DNA of 64,000 nt from Chamaecyparis obtusa. Lineage: Eukaryota; Streptophyta; Pinopsida; Cupressales; Cupressaceae. The position numbers were made by a program, and so were the translations under genes. Each line of letters starts with the position of its first letter. Within the stretch, counting starts at the first letter, position 1. This document shows, one piece after another, positions 1 to 11,627 of this stretch. Below the pieces are notes generated by a model. That model was given only the letters and a program-made list of their open reading frames with translations. It did not search any database and was not told the origin of the DNA. The stretch is from the NCBI GenBank assembly GCA_027943335.1, contig BSBK01006347.1, positions 1,200,001 through 1,264,000 on the forward strand, written 5' to 3'.

Positions 1-160
1 GGTTAGAACAAAAACAAACCCAAATCAACTAGCAAAGGAAACCTTGCTAAGAAATGCTTCCTATACTGGGTATGTGCAGGATCATGGTATGCCAAAAAAT
101 GGCGATGTGAAAAATACCTATTTTCACTCATCCAAAAGTGCACAAATGGATTTGTTGAAT
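1..160. other. Flanking DNA left of R1, no gene seen
   Basis: AT-rich sequence with no supportable reading frame. It ends in TTGAAT (155-160). The same six bases follow R1 at 6675-6680, so this is probably the host DNA into which R1 inserted, and it should be contiguous with the sequence after 6680. Confidence 0.4.
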
Positions 161-1032
161 AAAATGTCCCCTTACTGATTTTATATGATATTTAAAGTAT
201 CTAATCAGATTATTAAATTAAACAATCATCACTTTGAAAGATTATACAATTTCTCAATAAAACCCAAATGGGGTATGCCCGAAATAGTGCCAAAATCTTC
301 ACAGCTTCACATATTATTGATAAATCTGAAAGTAGACATTTTTACAAAAAATTCACCAGAATAATAGCCTACAAAATGACATTTCTAGATCTGTATAGAG
401 TTTACAAAATAGCTCCCAAACGGAGGACAAAAACAATTCTCAACGGGCTCCCGAAAACAACACAAAATAGCCCAGAAACACCACAAAACACTAATAATTC
501 ATCATATAATTATAACCACGACCCAATAAATATATTCAGCTCTATTTTAACATCAAAATAGCTACAATACAAAAGCAACCCAAACTGATATGAAAAGCTC
601 AACCAAAAACACTAAAATCTTACAAAAACACACCCGAAAACTCATAAATCTGCACTGTTTAGCACAAGGGAAAACTCTGCATGAGCTTGCACATGGAATG
701 GCCTAAAACTCTCATCCTTAGCCTTCCTAGAAACCTACAAACTCCCATATTTGGGTCTCCTCCATAGGTTTGGCAACCTCTGAAGAACAACAAAGCAATG
801 AGCAAAAATCAAGTTCTAGAATGAGCCCGAAATGCCTCCAAACCACTTTTAAAGAGGGCATAACCCTAACTCACAACCAAGAGGGGCGAATTAGACATAT
901 TTTAATAATATTTAACATTTATTATTGCATTTCTTTCTAAATATTAGCCCCTTTTTCTGAAACTTTACTTTTTGAGCCTGCCAGCCTTAGCAAAAGTTAT
1001 TATTTTTAATTACTTGAAAAGGGGACATGACA
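161..1032 (-). repeat. R1 3' LTR (left copy)
   Basis: About 870 bp, closely similar over its whole length to 5799-6674. The shared stretch begins at TGTCCCCTTACTG (165) and ends GGGGACATGACA (1032), so in element orientation the LTR starts TGTCATGTCCCC. The outer end reads AAAATGTCCCC here but TGAAATGTCCCC in the other copy, so the exact left border is uncertain by about 5 bp. The chromodomain reading frame runs into this LTR and stops at 987. Confidence 0.9.
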
Positions 1033-1472
1033 AGTCCTCCCTCCCAAGTATTACTTGTCCTCAAGCAATGAAGGTTGGGATGCTCAAGAATATGTTCTCC
1101 TTCCCAAGTTGCATCCTCCAATGGTAATCCTTTCCATTTGACCAAATGCTCTGTGATGCTCCTATTTCTCAATCTTTTCTCTCTTGTATCCAAAACCTCT
1201 TCTAGTATTAGGATTAATTTTCCTTCATCATCAAGAGGTGGTAATTCTATAGATACTATGGTTTTTTGGCCTAGAACCTTCTTCAAGCAAGAGACATGGA
1301 AAACATTATGTATTTTTCTGTTTGGTGGGAGCTCCAATTCATAAGCTACCACTCCTACCACTCCTACCTTCTTGATGATCTTATAAGGCCCATAGAACCT
1401 TGGCTTGAGCTTCTCTACCCCACTCTTCTTCAAGGTGCTTTGCTTATATGGTTGCAATCTGAAAAATACCAA
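987..1472 (-). pseudogene. R1 integrase C-terminus with chromodomain
   Basis: 161 residues. It begins with the GPY/F-type region (KLKPRFYGPYKIIKKVG) and ends with a chromodomain: VLDTREKRLRNRSITEHLVKWKG, then ATWEGE. This is the integrase tail that defines chromoviruses and is thought to steer insertion to modified histones. It is out of frame with the core. Its end overlaps the 3' LTR, as is usual in this group. Confidence 0.88.
1033..1047 (-). other. R1 polypurine tract
   Basis: The minus strand reads TTGGGAGGGAGGACT directly upstream of the 3' LTR, as expected for the plus-strand primer of a Ty3/Gypsy element. Confidence 0.8.
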
Positions 1473-2330
1473 ATCTCACACCTCAAAAGATCTTTCAGTC
1501 CTTTTCCTATCAGCATACAACTTCTATTGGTTCTGTGCATGTTGTAGATTATCCTTGAGGGACCTTATTATGTCTTGGCTTTGCTTAACAAAATCACTTG
1601 CTGCAGGTACTCTGCTATCTAAAAGTCTAGATCAATAAAGGAAAGGGTATCATAACTATAAAAATCATGAAAAGGAGGCATACCAATAGACATGTGATGA
1701 GATGTATTGTAACAATACTCCCCTAGGTGCAACCATTTCACCCAAGCATGTTGCTAATTTGAAACATAGTTCCTCAAATATCCCTCTATCCATGTATTAA
1801 CTATCTCTATTTGTCCATCTGTTTGAGGATAATAGCTAGTACTAGGAGTGAGTTTAGTTCCTACCAAATGAAAGAGCTCCTTCCAAAGAAATCTGAGGAA
1901 TCTACTGTCCCTATCATAGACAATGTTTCTAGGCAAGCCATGTAACCTGAAAATTTCCTTGAAGAACAATTCTGCCACTTGTGATGCCTTGTAATCAGAT
2001 GTGATGGGAAATAAATGTGCATACTTAGTTAGTCTATCTACCACCACATATACACAATCCTTACCTTGAACCTTGGGCAACCCAGTGATGAAGTCCATGG
2101 AAATACTTTCCCATTTTTGTTCAGGAATAGGAAGTGGCTGCAATAACTTTGCAGGAAAAATTTGCTCACTCTTGTTTGTTGGCATACCATGCATTCCTTA
2201 ATGTGTTTAAGGACATCCTCCTTCATACCCTTCCATGCAAACTACTCTCTAAGTTTTCTGTATGTCTTGAAGTATCCTTGATGATCAGCCAAAGGTGTGT
2301 CATGAAAGGCCCTTAATATCTTTTCCTTAA
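1473..2330 (-). pseudogene. R1 integrase, zinc-binding and catalytic core
   Basis: The HHCC zinc-binding region survives in pieces around 2140-2320 (ECMVCQQTR gives the CxxC). The core at 1754-2194 has the first Asp in SMDFITGLP, the second in VYDRDSRF and the Glu in YYPQTDGQIE, so the DDE triad is visible. The core is one frame off RNase H, so a frameshift lies near 2200-2240, and a stop at 1754 ends it. Integrase would insert the DNA copy into chromatin. Confidence 0.87.
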
Positions 2331-3936
2331 TTTTTGATCTTGGCACTAAGAAGATCATGTTCTTGTAGTAAATCAATTTATCAACAACCTGGTACCTGTT
2401 ATCATACACTAACTTATCCAAAATCTTGGTGGCAAAGGAATCTTTAGCATACTCTGAAATTATGGAGACTTTCCAATCAGTAGAGATAGATGTTAAGGAA
2501 CACAAAGTGGGCTTCCTTGAGAGAGCATCAACAACCACATTATTCTTTCCTTTCACGTATTCAATATCAAAATCATAAGCTTGCAATTTGCTTACCCATT
2601 TTTGTTGACGATCATTCAAATCCCTTTAGTTCAAGAAGAACTTGAGGCTATTATGGTCTAGCTTTACAATGAATCTCCCACATACGAAATATTGTCTAAA
2701 CTTATGAAGTGCATGCATGATTGCCAACATTTACTTATCATAGATGGAGTAACCTTTCTCTGATTGATTTAATTTTCTTCTCTCAAATGCTATTGGATGT
2801 CCCCTTTGAGTTAGTACAGCCCCTATACCTTCTCCAAAAGCATCACATTCAACAACAAAAGGTAAAGAGAAATCTGGAATTGCAAGCACAGGGCATGAAC
2901 TCATTACCTCCTTAAGCTTATCAAATATTTTTTGTGCATCTTCTATCCAAATAAAAGCTCCTTTCTTTGTCAAATCAGTCAAGGGGGCAGCAAGCTGATA
3001 AAATCCCTTGACAAACCTCCTATAGTAGCTACACAACCTGAAGAAACCTCTCAACTGTGTAAGATTAGTAGGTGGAGGCCAATCCAAAATTGCCTGAATT
3101 TTTTGTTGATCAACCTGTACTCCCCTAGAACTTATAATATGTCCCAAATATAGGATCTCAGTCAAACCAAAATCACATTTTGATAGCTTATCATAGAAGG
3201 ATTGCTTCTCCAAGATTTCCAAAATAGTGTCTATGTGCTCTAGATGCTCTTTCCATGTTGTACTGTAAATCAAGATATCATCAAAGAACACCAAAACAAA
3301 TTTTTGAAGATGCTTGCTGAATACCTTATTCATACAAGATTTGAATGTTGCTGGTGCATTAGTGAGGCCAAATGGAATAACAAGAAATTCAAAGTGCCCA
3401 TAGTGACATCTGAAAGTAGTCTTTTCCACATCTTCCCTCCTCATACGGATTTGATGGTACCCTGACCTTAAGTCAATTTTTGAGAAGTATACAACACCAT
3501 GTAACTCATCAATGAGTTCATCTATGTGTGGTATGGCAGGATACCTATTCTTTATGGTCTTCTTATTTAGAGCCCTGTAGTCTATACACATTCTCATTGT
3601 ACCATCCTTTTTCTTGACAAGTACCACAGATGATGCAAATGGACTAGAGCTAGGCCTTATGAATCCCATGTCCAGGAGTTCCTTAATAGTTTTTTCTATT
3701 TCTTCCTTATAACCTCTTGGATGGTGGTATGGAGTTGTTATAATTGGTTTGGCACCCTGTTCTAACTCTATAACATGCTCAAAACCTCTATCTGGTGGTA
3801 ATCCCAGAGGCAAATCATTGAAAACTATACTATGCTTATCAAGAATATTTTGAATTTCAAAATGGAAATTACCTTGATTCTTTGGAGAGCTTGTTGGATG
3901 GATTATGACTCCTACTGCCCATGCTACTTGTCCTCT
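2242..3936 (-). pseudogene. pol: R1 reverse transcriptase and RNase H, broken
   Basis: RT and RNase H domains in one frame. RT motifs include MGFIRPSSSPFASSVVLVKK, DYRALNKKT, YFSKIDLRSGYHQI, PFGLTNAPATF and the catalytic box FFDD (around 3260-3275, in LVFFDDILIYS). RNase H follows, with VVECDAFGEGIGAVLTQ and, after a stop at 2731, the end ...NVVVDALSRKP. Stops at 2731 and near 2620 interrupt RNase H. The stop after YSIYDK looks like an E codon changed by G-to-T, unlike the C-to-T pattern in R2. The domain would copy element RNA into DNA. Confidence 0.92.
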
Positions 3937-4626
3937 TCAAAAATTCCTCTCCATCCTCTTTGCAGTGACCACCTTAGGTGCTCCATTCAATAAGCCTCTC
4001 AATAAGACTTCTTTCCCATTGGAATGAAATTTAAACTCCATAGTTTGATGGTTCATGTAATAGCCTCCAATAGAGTGCAACCATTGAACACCCAATACAA
4101 TATCTGTCTCCCCAATGCCAACAACATAGAAGTCATCACATAACTCATAATCTCCTAAGGTCATCCTGAGTTGTTTCACCACCCGTGTGCAAGGCATAGT
4201 GAATCCATCAGCTACCATAACATTGAATCCCTCAAAATCTTCTTCTTTAAGCCCTCTTTTCATGACAAATCCCTCATCAATAAAATTGTGAGTTGCCCCA
4301 CTATCAAGAAGAATTGTCAACCTTTTCCCTGCTAGTACCCCTCGAATTTGAAAGGGATGGTATCTTGGGACTCCTGATAATGCTGCTAAAGTGCCATCCT
4401 TGCTGATTTCTTTTTCTTTCTCTTCTTCTTCCTCCTCCTTAGTGTCATGAAATTCCTCATGCTCATCTGAATCAGATTTTGAAGCAACTTCAATATAGTG
4501 CACTTGACCTTTCCCCAAACATCTGTGTCCTGGAACCCATGGCTCTCTACAAGTGAAACAAAGCTTTTTCCTTCGTAGTTCACTCCTAGTCTCTTCATCT
4601 ACCTTCTTTTTTGCTACATTTGTCAC
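3937..4626 (-). pseudogene. R1 zinc knuckle and aspartic protease
   Basis: A 229-residue open stretch in the same frame as gag and RT. Near the N-terminus is the CCHC-like knuckle CFTCREPWVPGHRC. An acidic Glu/Lys run follows, then the protease with active site LLDSGATHNFID (around residue 105) and the flap and ILG-type motif DIVLGVQWL (around residue 175). The protease would cleave the Gag-Pol polyprotein. It ends in a TGA after ERNF, and the frame reopens into RT. The catalytic DSG is intact, so this module itself looks undamaged. Confidence 0.88.
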
Positions 4627-4659
4627 ATTCTTTGGTGGCGGTGCTGGGAAAGTCTTTTT

Positions 4660-5748
4660 CTAAAAATTTCCCTTATGTTGCCAAAGATTTGGGGGTCTTT
4701 GATAAGTGACTGGTTTCATAGGCACACAAGTTTCAAGCTGCAAACTTCTTTTGATAGCTTCTTGTAAGGTTGAGGGTGAGAAGGCCTTAACCAAACCCTT
4801 AACAGAATCTTCCAAACCATAAAGAAAAAGATAAACAATTCTCTTTTCACTCATATCAGGTACCATAACAGCCACTTTTTGAAATTCTTCTACATACTCA
4901 TTAACTGATTTGGTTTGTCTAAACTTTGACAATTCTTTAAAATACTCTTCATCATCCTTGAGATCAAATCTATCTATCACTCTTTGACTAAAATCATCAA
5001 ATGTAGTTACCTGATCATGACCTTGAGTAGTCATTCCATGATACCACCAATCATAGGCTGCATCTTCCAAGTGTAGACTTGCGAATTGAACGACATCACT
5101 CTCCTTCATGGGGTTAAGTGTGAAGAAGGTCTGTAATTTTTGAAGCCATGCTCTAGCTGAAATTTTATTTGTTCCATCAAAAGTAGGTGTTGTAAACTTG
5201 CTTATTTTATTTTTGAGCTCTCTTCCACTTATGTCCTACTCCCTCCTGTACTCTTTCTTGGGCATCAAAGTGTTCATCATATCCACATATTCTCTAAAAG
5301 GAACCAAACTGTGAAAGTCATCATCTAAGCCATTGTAAGTAGCTCTTAATGCAATCAAGTTACCTGTAACCTCTTCCATAGGACTAAGGGCTGGATTTGG
5401 TACTGGTGGCTCATCTGCAGGAAAGAAAATAGTTTTTGCTGATTTAGAGGGTGTGGGTTATATATTTCTTGGCTCCTTTGAAGTGCTCCCTTTCTCATTA
5501 GTAGATACAACTCCTTGGAGTTTTTCTGTCAATAATCGCAAAGCCTCTCTAGTTTCTGCCAAACTATCCACTGTTTGCTTCTGAGTATTCTGGATGTCCT
5601 AGAAGAATTTTTTTGCCATCTCATCTGGATCAACCATACTTTTTCCTTCCTTGGATTTTGTACTTTTATTTTCAACTGGAGGTTTGATCAAAATTTCTTT
5701 ATTCTTTTCTCGCTGCAAATATCTCTTTTCTCTTTCACTTAGTTGCAT
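4660..5748 (-). pseudogene. gag: R1 gag (capsid region), broken
   Basis: Encodes the structural Gag of R1. The likely start is the ATG whose first base is 5748, just inside the primer site; it opens with a Lys/Glu-rich, probably coiled N-terminus. The Retrotrans_gag core is at 4660-5109, with the typical pattern DAAYDWW, then a YxxxF-type stretch and LYGLEDSVK. In-frame stops lie at 5109-5748 (for example the TAG codons near 5600 and 5457) and another at 4660, after which the same frame continues into the zinc knuckle. Gag would package element RNA in the cytoplasm. This copy could not make a full protein. Confidence 0.85.
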
Positions 5749-5785
5749 ACAAACTTCTACAAACCCTCAGGCTGGCAAGATCATA

Positions 5786-5797
5786 GCTCTGATACCA
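5786..5797 (-). other. R1 primer-binding site (tRNA-iMet type)
   Basis: The minus strand reads TGGTATCAGAGC, the standard plant initiator-methionine tRNA complement, one base inside the 5' LTR. It fixes the orientation of R1 as minus. Confidence 0.9.
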
Positions 5798-5798
5798 T

Positions 5799-6674
5799 TG
5801 AAATGTCCCCTTACTGATTTTATATGATATTTAAAGCCTCTAATTAGATTATTAAATTAAACAATCATCACTTTGAAAGATTATACAATTTCTCAATAAA
5901 ACCCAAATCGGGTATGCTCGAAATAGTGCCAAAATCTTCACAGCTTCACATATTATTGATAAATCTGAAAGTAGACATTTTTATAGAAATTTCACTAGCA
6001 TAACAGCCTACAAAATGACATTTCTAGATCTATATAGAGTTTACAAAACAACTCCCAAATGGAGGACAAAAACAATGCTCAACGGGCTCCCAAAAACAAC
6101 ACAAAATAGCCCAGAAACACCACAAAACACTAATAATTCATCAGAAAAGTATAACCACAACCCAATACATATAGTCAGCTCTATTTTAACATCAAAATAT
6201 CTTCAATACAACAGCAACCCAAACTGATATGAAAATCTTAACCGAAAACACCAAAATCTTACAAAAACACACCCGAAAACTCATAAATCCGCACTGTTTA
6301 GCACAAGGGCAAACTCTACATGAGCTTGCACATGGAATGGCCTCAAAATCCCATCCTTAGCCTTCCTAAAAATCTGAAAACTCCCATCTTTGGGTCTCCT
6401 TCTCCATAGGTTTGGTAGTTTATGAAGAACAACAAAGCAATGAGCAAAAATCAAGTTCTAGAATGAGCCCGAAATGCCTCCAAACCACTTTTAAAGAGGG
6501 AATAACCCTAACTCATGAGCAAGAGGGGTGAATTAGAAATATTTTAATAATATTTAATATTTATTATTGCATTGCTTTCCAAAAATTAGCCCCTTTTTCT
6601 GAAACTTTACTTTTTGAGCCTGCCAGCCTTAGCAAAAGTTATTATTTTTAATTATTTGAAAAGGGGACATGACA
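5799..6674 (-). repeat. R1 5' LTR (right copy)
   Basis: Starts TGAAATGTCCCC next to the primer site and ends GGGGACATGACA. In element orientation this gives a canonical TG...CA LTR of 876 bp. It matches 161-1032 with scattered substitutions and small indels, suggesting an older insertion than R2. Confidence 0.9.
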
Positions 6675-6686
6675 TTGAATTTTTAG

Positions 6687-6712
6687 TAGGCCTAGGTGTC
6701 AGTACACCTAGC
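6687..6712. repeat. Short inverted repeat upstream of the 7-9 kb gene
   Basis: TAGGTGT and ACACCTA flank a few bases, within GGCCTAGGTGT...ACACCTAGCC, so the strand can fold into a short hairpin just right of R1. Purpose unknown. The following 180 bp contain several ATATCC/GGATAT-type short palindromes. Confidence 0.5.
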
Positions 6713-6898
6713 CAAGGAAAAATCCAAAGCAAAGGCCTAATCGAATATCCGATATTATCAGATATCCTATATTTGCCAATAATTTTAATTTATAATGCCT
6801 GGTCGTGTTCAACATTTTTCATTTTGAAAACGTTGAACGTGGCTTGGGGATTTCAGATATCCAATCAAATCCTATATCCGATTTTCTCAAGATCATAG

Positions 6899-7036
6899 GT
6901 AAGTTCAATTTTAATGTTTTTATTGTTTTTTTATAGAAATTTGTAGTTTTTATATAAAAATTAGGGTTTAAATGAGTTTTTTAATTATTTTTTAAAATTG
7001 ATTGTAATTATTGATTTGTGTTCTAATTTTAATCAG
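6899..7036 (+). other. Probable 5'-UTR intron of the 7-9 kb gene
   Basis: Donor CATAG|GTAAGTTC at 6899 and acceptor TTTTAATCAG at 7036, three bases before the ATG at 7039. The intron is AT-rich and T-rich before the acceptor, as in plant introns. It supports the start chosen for the downstream gene. Confidence 0.55.
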
Positions 7037-7038
7037 AC

Positions 7039-9146
7039 ATGGATCCAAATAAATTAGAAAACCCTCCTAATGATCCTACAAATAATCCAAAACCACCTCC
7101 CAACAATCCCCCACTTCTAGAAGAGGTACCAATCTCAAACCCTCGCCATTTAGAGGATCTAATAGGAGACAATCTAAATTAACTTAGAGGATTTCAAACC
7201 ACCTATGCCAATATCCCCACATTGTGCCCCATGTTTATGACATTGAACTCAATTATTGAAAACATGGAGAAACTTACAGAGCAACATAGTGTTGAAATTC
7301 TTTGGCCCAATTCCATGCATGCCCAGTTTGACGATGGGCTTGACTATGATCAATTTATGAACCTAAACATAACAAAAAATGGCATATGTAATATTTTTGT
7401 GGATCCTAAAACCAGTCTAAAAGTAGACCCTAAAAAACTAAGTTTTCAATTAAATGGTGCACAAATAGTGCAATACGTGACAACTTTTGGGACCACTAGT
7501 GGATGGTTTTGATAGACCACCTCACAACAATTTGGATGTCCCATTTTATTTTATTAAAAAATTGTATGTTGAATTTGTGCTCAGTCACAGGGTCAATTAT
7601 TGGAGTATGAGACTGAACCAGGGTGTAGGTTTAGGCGTTCCTCAAGATAGGCCATGGGCACAACAGGTGAAATCTTGTACATATGTCCCCCCTCCTGAGA
7701 TCTCACCACCTCCCAAAGTGTAACATCCTAACATTATTGTTGAGGCCGACTCACAGACTATTCGAACCATTCACACCTTGAGTGATATTCTTGTTATGTA
7801 GAGAATGACATTGTTGCATCCCCGTCCTGATGCTTCTGGCCCTTCCACATCCTCCATGAGCTCACATGTTTGTGTGCCCCACACTTGCATTATATGAAAT
7901 AATTTATGCTTAGGTCCCCTGAATGATAGTGATGCATATAATTACATCTTCAAGGTGGACAATTCTACACATCACACTATAGACACTGAAGCACCTCATG
8001 AAGATGTGCATCAGGGGCATACAGAGCTATGGACTCCTACTATTACGGTAAGGGTAAACAATTCACTTTTTACATTGTATTTAAATTTTATTCTTCATAT
8101 TTTTAGTAGAATTTTCTTATAATAATTTCTCACTTATGTTTTTTTTTGTGTTATAACACTTATGTTTAGTTGATGACAGAGGAGGAGATGGCACAGGTCG
8201 AGGGGTCCATGCTTTTTTCCATATCATTTAGTCTTGACACTTCCATGGTATTCCACGGTACATATGTTTTAATGTACTCATTGGTTTCCTTTTATATTAT
8301 TATAATAGTATATGCACATTATTTTCTAATTTTTATGATCATCTTATTACATACTGATGTAGGTGTCACTAGTTTCCATTGGAGGGCAATGTGAGGGGGT
8401 GTAGGTGTTAGGCATTGACAAGGGGAAGGTAATTAAGTAATTTAGTTTTTTTATGCATACATGTATACTTGTTAGTTGTGTGTACTTATTTTAATTTACA
8501 TAGTTTATTTGATAGAGAGTGGCATATGATGATGTCATGAGACCCTATCATCGTGATAGAGTCACTGGCATATCCATTTGCAGTGATAGCCCCATGGTAC
8601 ATACATTTCTAAAGTTATTTGTGTGTATTTTACTATCAAGTATATATAATGTGATCAAGTTATGATAGTATGAAGTATCTGTTTGACTTTTGTAGGTCAC
8701 TCCTAGTTTGAGGGAGGTAGAACACCAAGGGTTTGTATCGCTGATGACTCAGCCAACATTTCCTGAAGAAAGTTCAACATAGGTAAGTTTTAATGTTAAT
8801 GAAAAGTTATTTTGTAAACATATATTTTCTACCAATTATTTAACATTAAATAGTATAACTTGTAGATCAATCTCATGTTCGCAAACATTTACAAGTCGAA
8901 GTCGACATTGGTGGCATTGTTCCTGCACTACCAAGGACATATATTAGGTCTCCTATCCACGGGAGGAGACAGAGAGGTGAGGTATATGAGAGCTCAATTT
9001 TAGTTTAAATTTAGTTTATTATTGTTGACTATGATTCTGAATTTTAATCTAACTTTGGGTTTCACTTTTGTGTTTGAATGCAGGATCCATCAGAGTCAAA
9101 GAGTACTTCAAAGAGGCTACATTTTGATGATCCACCAGTAGAATAG
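7039..9146 (+). pseudogene. Decayed multi-exon gene of unknown family
   Basis: I do not recognise the product. The long first coding exon (7039-8047) opens with a Pro/Asn-rich N-terminus (MDPNKLENPPND). It contains CPMFMTLNSIIENMEKL, which looks helical, and YVEFVLSHRVNYWSM. Six further short exons fit GT-AG rules: 8170-8247, 8363-8428, 8516-8596, 8696-8782, 8866-8976 and 9084-9146. The last encodes a basic/acidic tail ending at TAG 9144-9146. Frame is kept across most junctions, so this was a real gene. Stops at 7180 (TAA), near 7721, 7800, 7897 and 8399, and a shift near 7500, show it is dead. Several stops are one C-to-T step from Gln or Arg codons. It may be a transposon accessory gene. 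Confidence 0.5.
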
Positions 9147-10212
9147 GATGTCCTAGAAACATTTGTAGTTGAACTTATTATTTTGAGATTTCATATGACA
9201 CATTTTGAGATGGCGTATGCTACATTGTATCTAGATATGTTGACATGTAAATATGTATAAAATTATTGTTCATTTTGATATATATGAAACTTGATATTCG
9301 ATCCAATTTGTTAATTATGTGTTCATTTATTCATTGTTAGTATGTAAATATGCTTGTGTGTATGTACTCATGTGTAGGATTTATGCCTTAAGTATATTCA
9401 TGTATATTCAAGTACATTCTTCATAACCTAAATTCATGTGTATGGGCTATATGCATGAATTAATTGAATTCATGTGGTATGATTTATAATCTATGTGCTA
9501 CATGTATGCTTTATGACTTAAGAAAATTTATGTGTATGCTTTATGTGCTATGTGTGTTCACACATGTAATTCATCATTTAAGTGAATTCAAAATTTATGT
9601 GCTACATTGTATTCATGTGTATCTGATGCTCTCAACCAAGAAAATCTAATGTAGAGCCCTCTACTATCCCCTCATGGAACTCAACTCAACTTGAGGATTC
9701 TACAAGCATCTTGGAATCTAATCAAGGAGTTAGTCTCAACTCAAGGGTCAAATAGAATGCTCTAACTTTAGAGAACCAACACATCTAACATTTTGAACAA
9801 GCTCACTTCCTCTAACCTCTCATCCCAACTTCTCTTGGCACCAACTCCATTCTAGGCCTCTCAGTGCACCTAGAGCCTCCATCTTGTCAAAAATTGAAAC
9901 AGGTCTTCCACCTTGATTGTAACACCATATAACATCTTAATATGGTCCATCTACTATTTTCAACCAATCTACCAGTTTTGGTCAACTCATCTTCCACCAA
10001 TCCACTCCAATAGCCCTTTTAGGCTTGTAGCCTTCACCAGTCATAAATCAGCCTTTTTCTCCATAATTCTCTAGAAAACTCAAGAAACTAATGGTTGATC
10101 TAGATAACCTTTTAGATTCCTTAAATCCTCCCCAAGACTTAGTGTAGAATCCTTTTGGATCCATTTAAAGGCTTACTTTTCCTCTTGACACACCAAAACG
10201 CTCACCAACATA
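9147..10212. other. Non-coding stretch between the 7-9 kb gene and the tandem repeat
   Basis: No gene seen. 9300-9640 is TATG-rich with imperfect repeats of ATGTGCT/TATGCTTTATG, probably decayed 3' flank of the upstream gene. 9640-10212 is ordinary AT-rich sequence. Confidence 0.45.
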
Positions 10213-10643
10213 TGTATTGGTGCTTAGTGGACCTTCGGAACAATTTGGTCTAGCATGTTCATGAATTTTCTAGTGAATTCATGTTCCAAATGAGGTTTTC
10301 CAACTAGAGCTAATGGCATAGTCCATTCGGTGCTAGGATGAATGGTTTGGAAGAAACCCATTGGTGCAACTTTCAACTCACCCTTAGAGTAAGTTTTGGC
10401 ATCAAGAAAGATTGGCATGCAAAATTCAAACAAATTTGAATCTCCCAGAATGGAGAGAGGTTATTTTAGGCTTTAGAAATATAGTCATGTAGTATCTCAT
10501 GGATCTCCGATACCTCTCATGGGGTCCGAGATACAAGCTTCAAAATTGTTGTGCCCAATCGTGCTTAGTGCACCTTGGGGATAATTTGGTCTGGCTTGGT
10601 CTGGAACGTTCTAGTGACTCAGTGGTTGAAATAGGGTTGTCAC
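10213..10643. repeat. ~360-bp tandem repeat, block 1
   Basis: About 1.2 units. The landmark GCTTAGTG(C/G)ACCTT occurs near 10218 and 10563, and the unit ends GGGTTGTCAC at 10643, where R2 is inserted. The sequence resumes with TAGTGTTTACCCACCC after R2 (27804), so blocks 1 and 2 were once contiguous. The minus strand of the unit reads a recurrent peptide (DAKT...LKV.P..FFQT.HP). Confidence 0.8.
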
Positions 10644-11614
10644 TGTACATACTAAAATATGCACTTCTATGAACCATTACATGCAAGGTTGCTCAAGAAT
10701 GAGGCCTCACAAAGCGGCTCATAGCTCTCTATGCATGGAGTTGCAAGGGACTATGAGTTTTGCTCTCAGCTAGAGCTACAAGAAGGTGACCTTGCTAGTC
10801 AACCATACAATGAGAGATTCAAGTGAAGACAAGGGCAAGAGTGCCAATGTCTCCAAGAATCTAAATGGAAATGCAATGCAAATCTTAATGACAAATGCAA
10901 GCTTAATCTATCAAATGAAGTGCCAACTAATCTATGAAAGGAAATACAATAGATTTCAAGCCCCTAATTAAGCTATGTGAGATCTATTCTATTGCATAAA
11001 AGGAAATCTAATCTATGATGCCATGATCATGCAACTACGAAAACAAATATGCAACTACAATAAAATGCAACAAGTCTTCAATGCCTTCAAACTCCAAATG
11101 CACCTAGAACCTGCAGCATAACATTAGCATAAAACATAGATATATGCAAATGAAGGAGAGAGCTCTCCTTTTATAAGAAATGAGGTGAAATGGACCATGA
11201 AGATTAAGAGGCAAAAAGTCTTAATCGGCGGTGGAGCTTGAAAGAGGAGCAATCCATGTGCACAAACATCCTCCAATGAGAGTGAAGTGTTGACTTTTGA
11301 GCCTCATGTGAGACAAAAAGTGCTTTTTCCTTTTTTATAAAATAGGAATAATATTTTATTTGTGCAACTTAGGATAAGAGGAAAAGTGAGGGCTTTTTAT
11401 TTATTAAAAGGGGAGGAAATATTCTTTTTAATTAAATAAAGACTTAGGATAAATGGTTAACCCATAGGATAAAAATCCAATATATGATCAAAATTAGGAT
11501 TTGATCAAGAGATTGATATTGTTGAAAATATTGATTATTGATCAAAATGATTCAGGATTGGTAAATTGAATAAATGGGGCCCAAAGTCTAGGCGACCATT
11601 TTTGTGTGCATACA
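10644..11614 (-). repeat. R2 3' LTR (left copy)
   Basis: Begins TGTACATACTAAAATATG and ends GTGTGCATACA, 971 bp. By eye it differs from the right copy at about 14 positions, nearly all transitions, so roughly 98.6% identical. That indicates a recent insertion. A minus-strand TATAAAAG sits at 11168-11175. Confidence 0.96.
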
Positions 11615-11627
11615 TTTGCCCCTCTTT
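11615..11627 (-). other. R2 polypurine tract
   Basis: The minus strand reads AAAGAGGGGCAAA immediately before the 3' LTR. It marks the 3' end of the internal region and confirms minus orientation. Confidence 0.8.

Larger units (their letters stand above)
161..6674 (-). mobile_element. R1: Ty3/Gypsy chromovirus LTR retrotransposon, decayed
   Basis: A full-length element read on the minus strand: 5' LTR at 5799-6674, tRNA-iMet primer site, gag, zinc knuckle and protease, RT-RNase H, integrase with a chromodomain, polypurine tract, and 3' LTR at the left. This order and the chromodomain at the integrase end place it in the chromovirus branch of Ty3/Gypsy. Gag, protease and RT share one frame from about 5748 to 2242, broken by several stops. 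Integrase core and chromodomain lie in shifted frames, so the copy is not functional. TTGAAT on both sides (155-160, 6675-6680) is a candidate target duplication, but the left LTR terminus is irregular. Confidence 0.93.

Noticed and set aside
10786..10971. 61-codon protein found twice (also 26970-27155)
   Set aside because: Identical because it lies in the two LTRs of R2; no sign of coding constraint.
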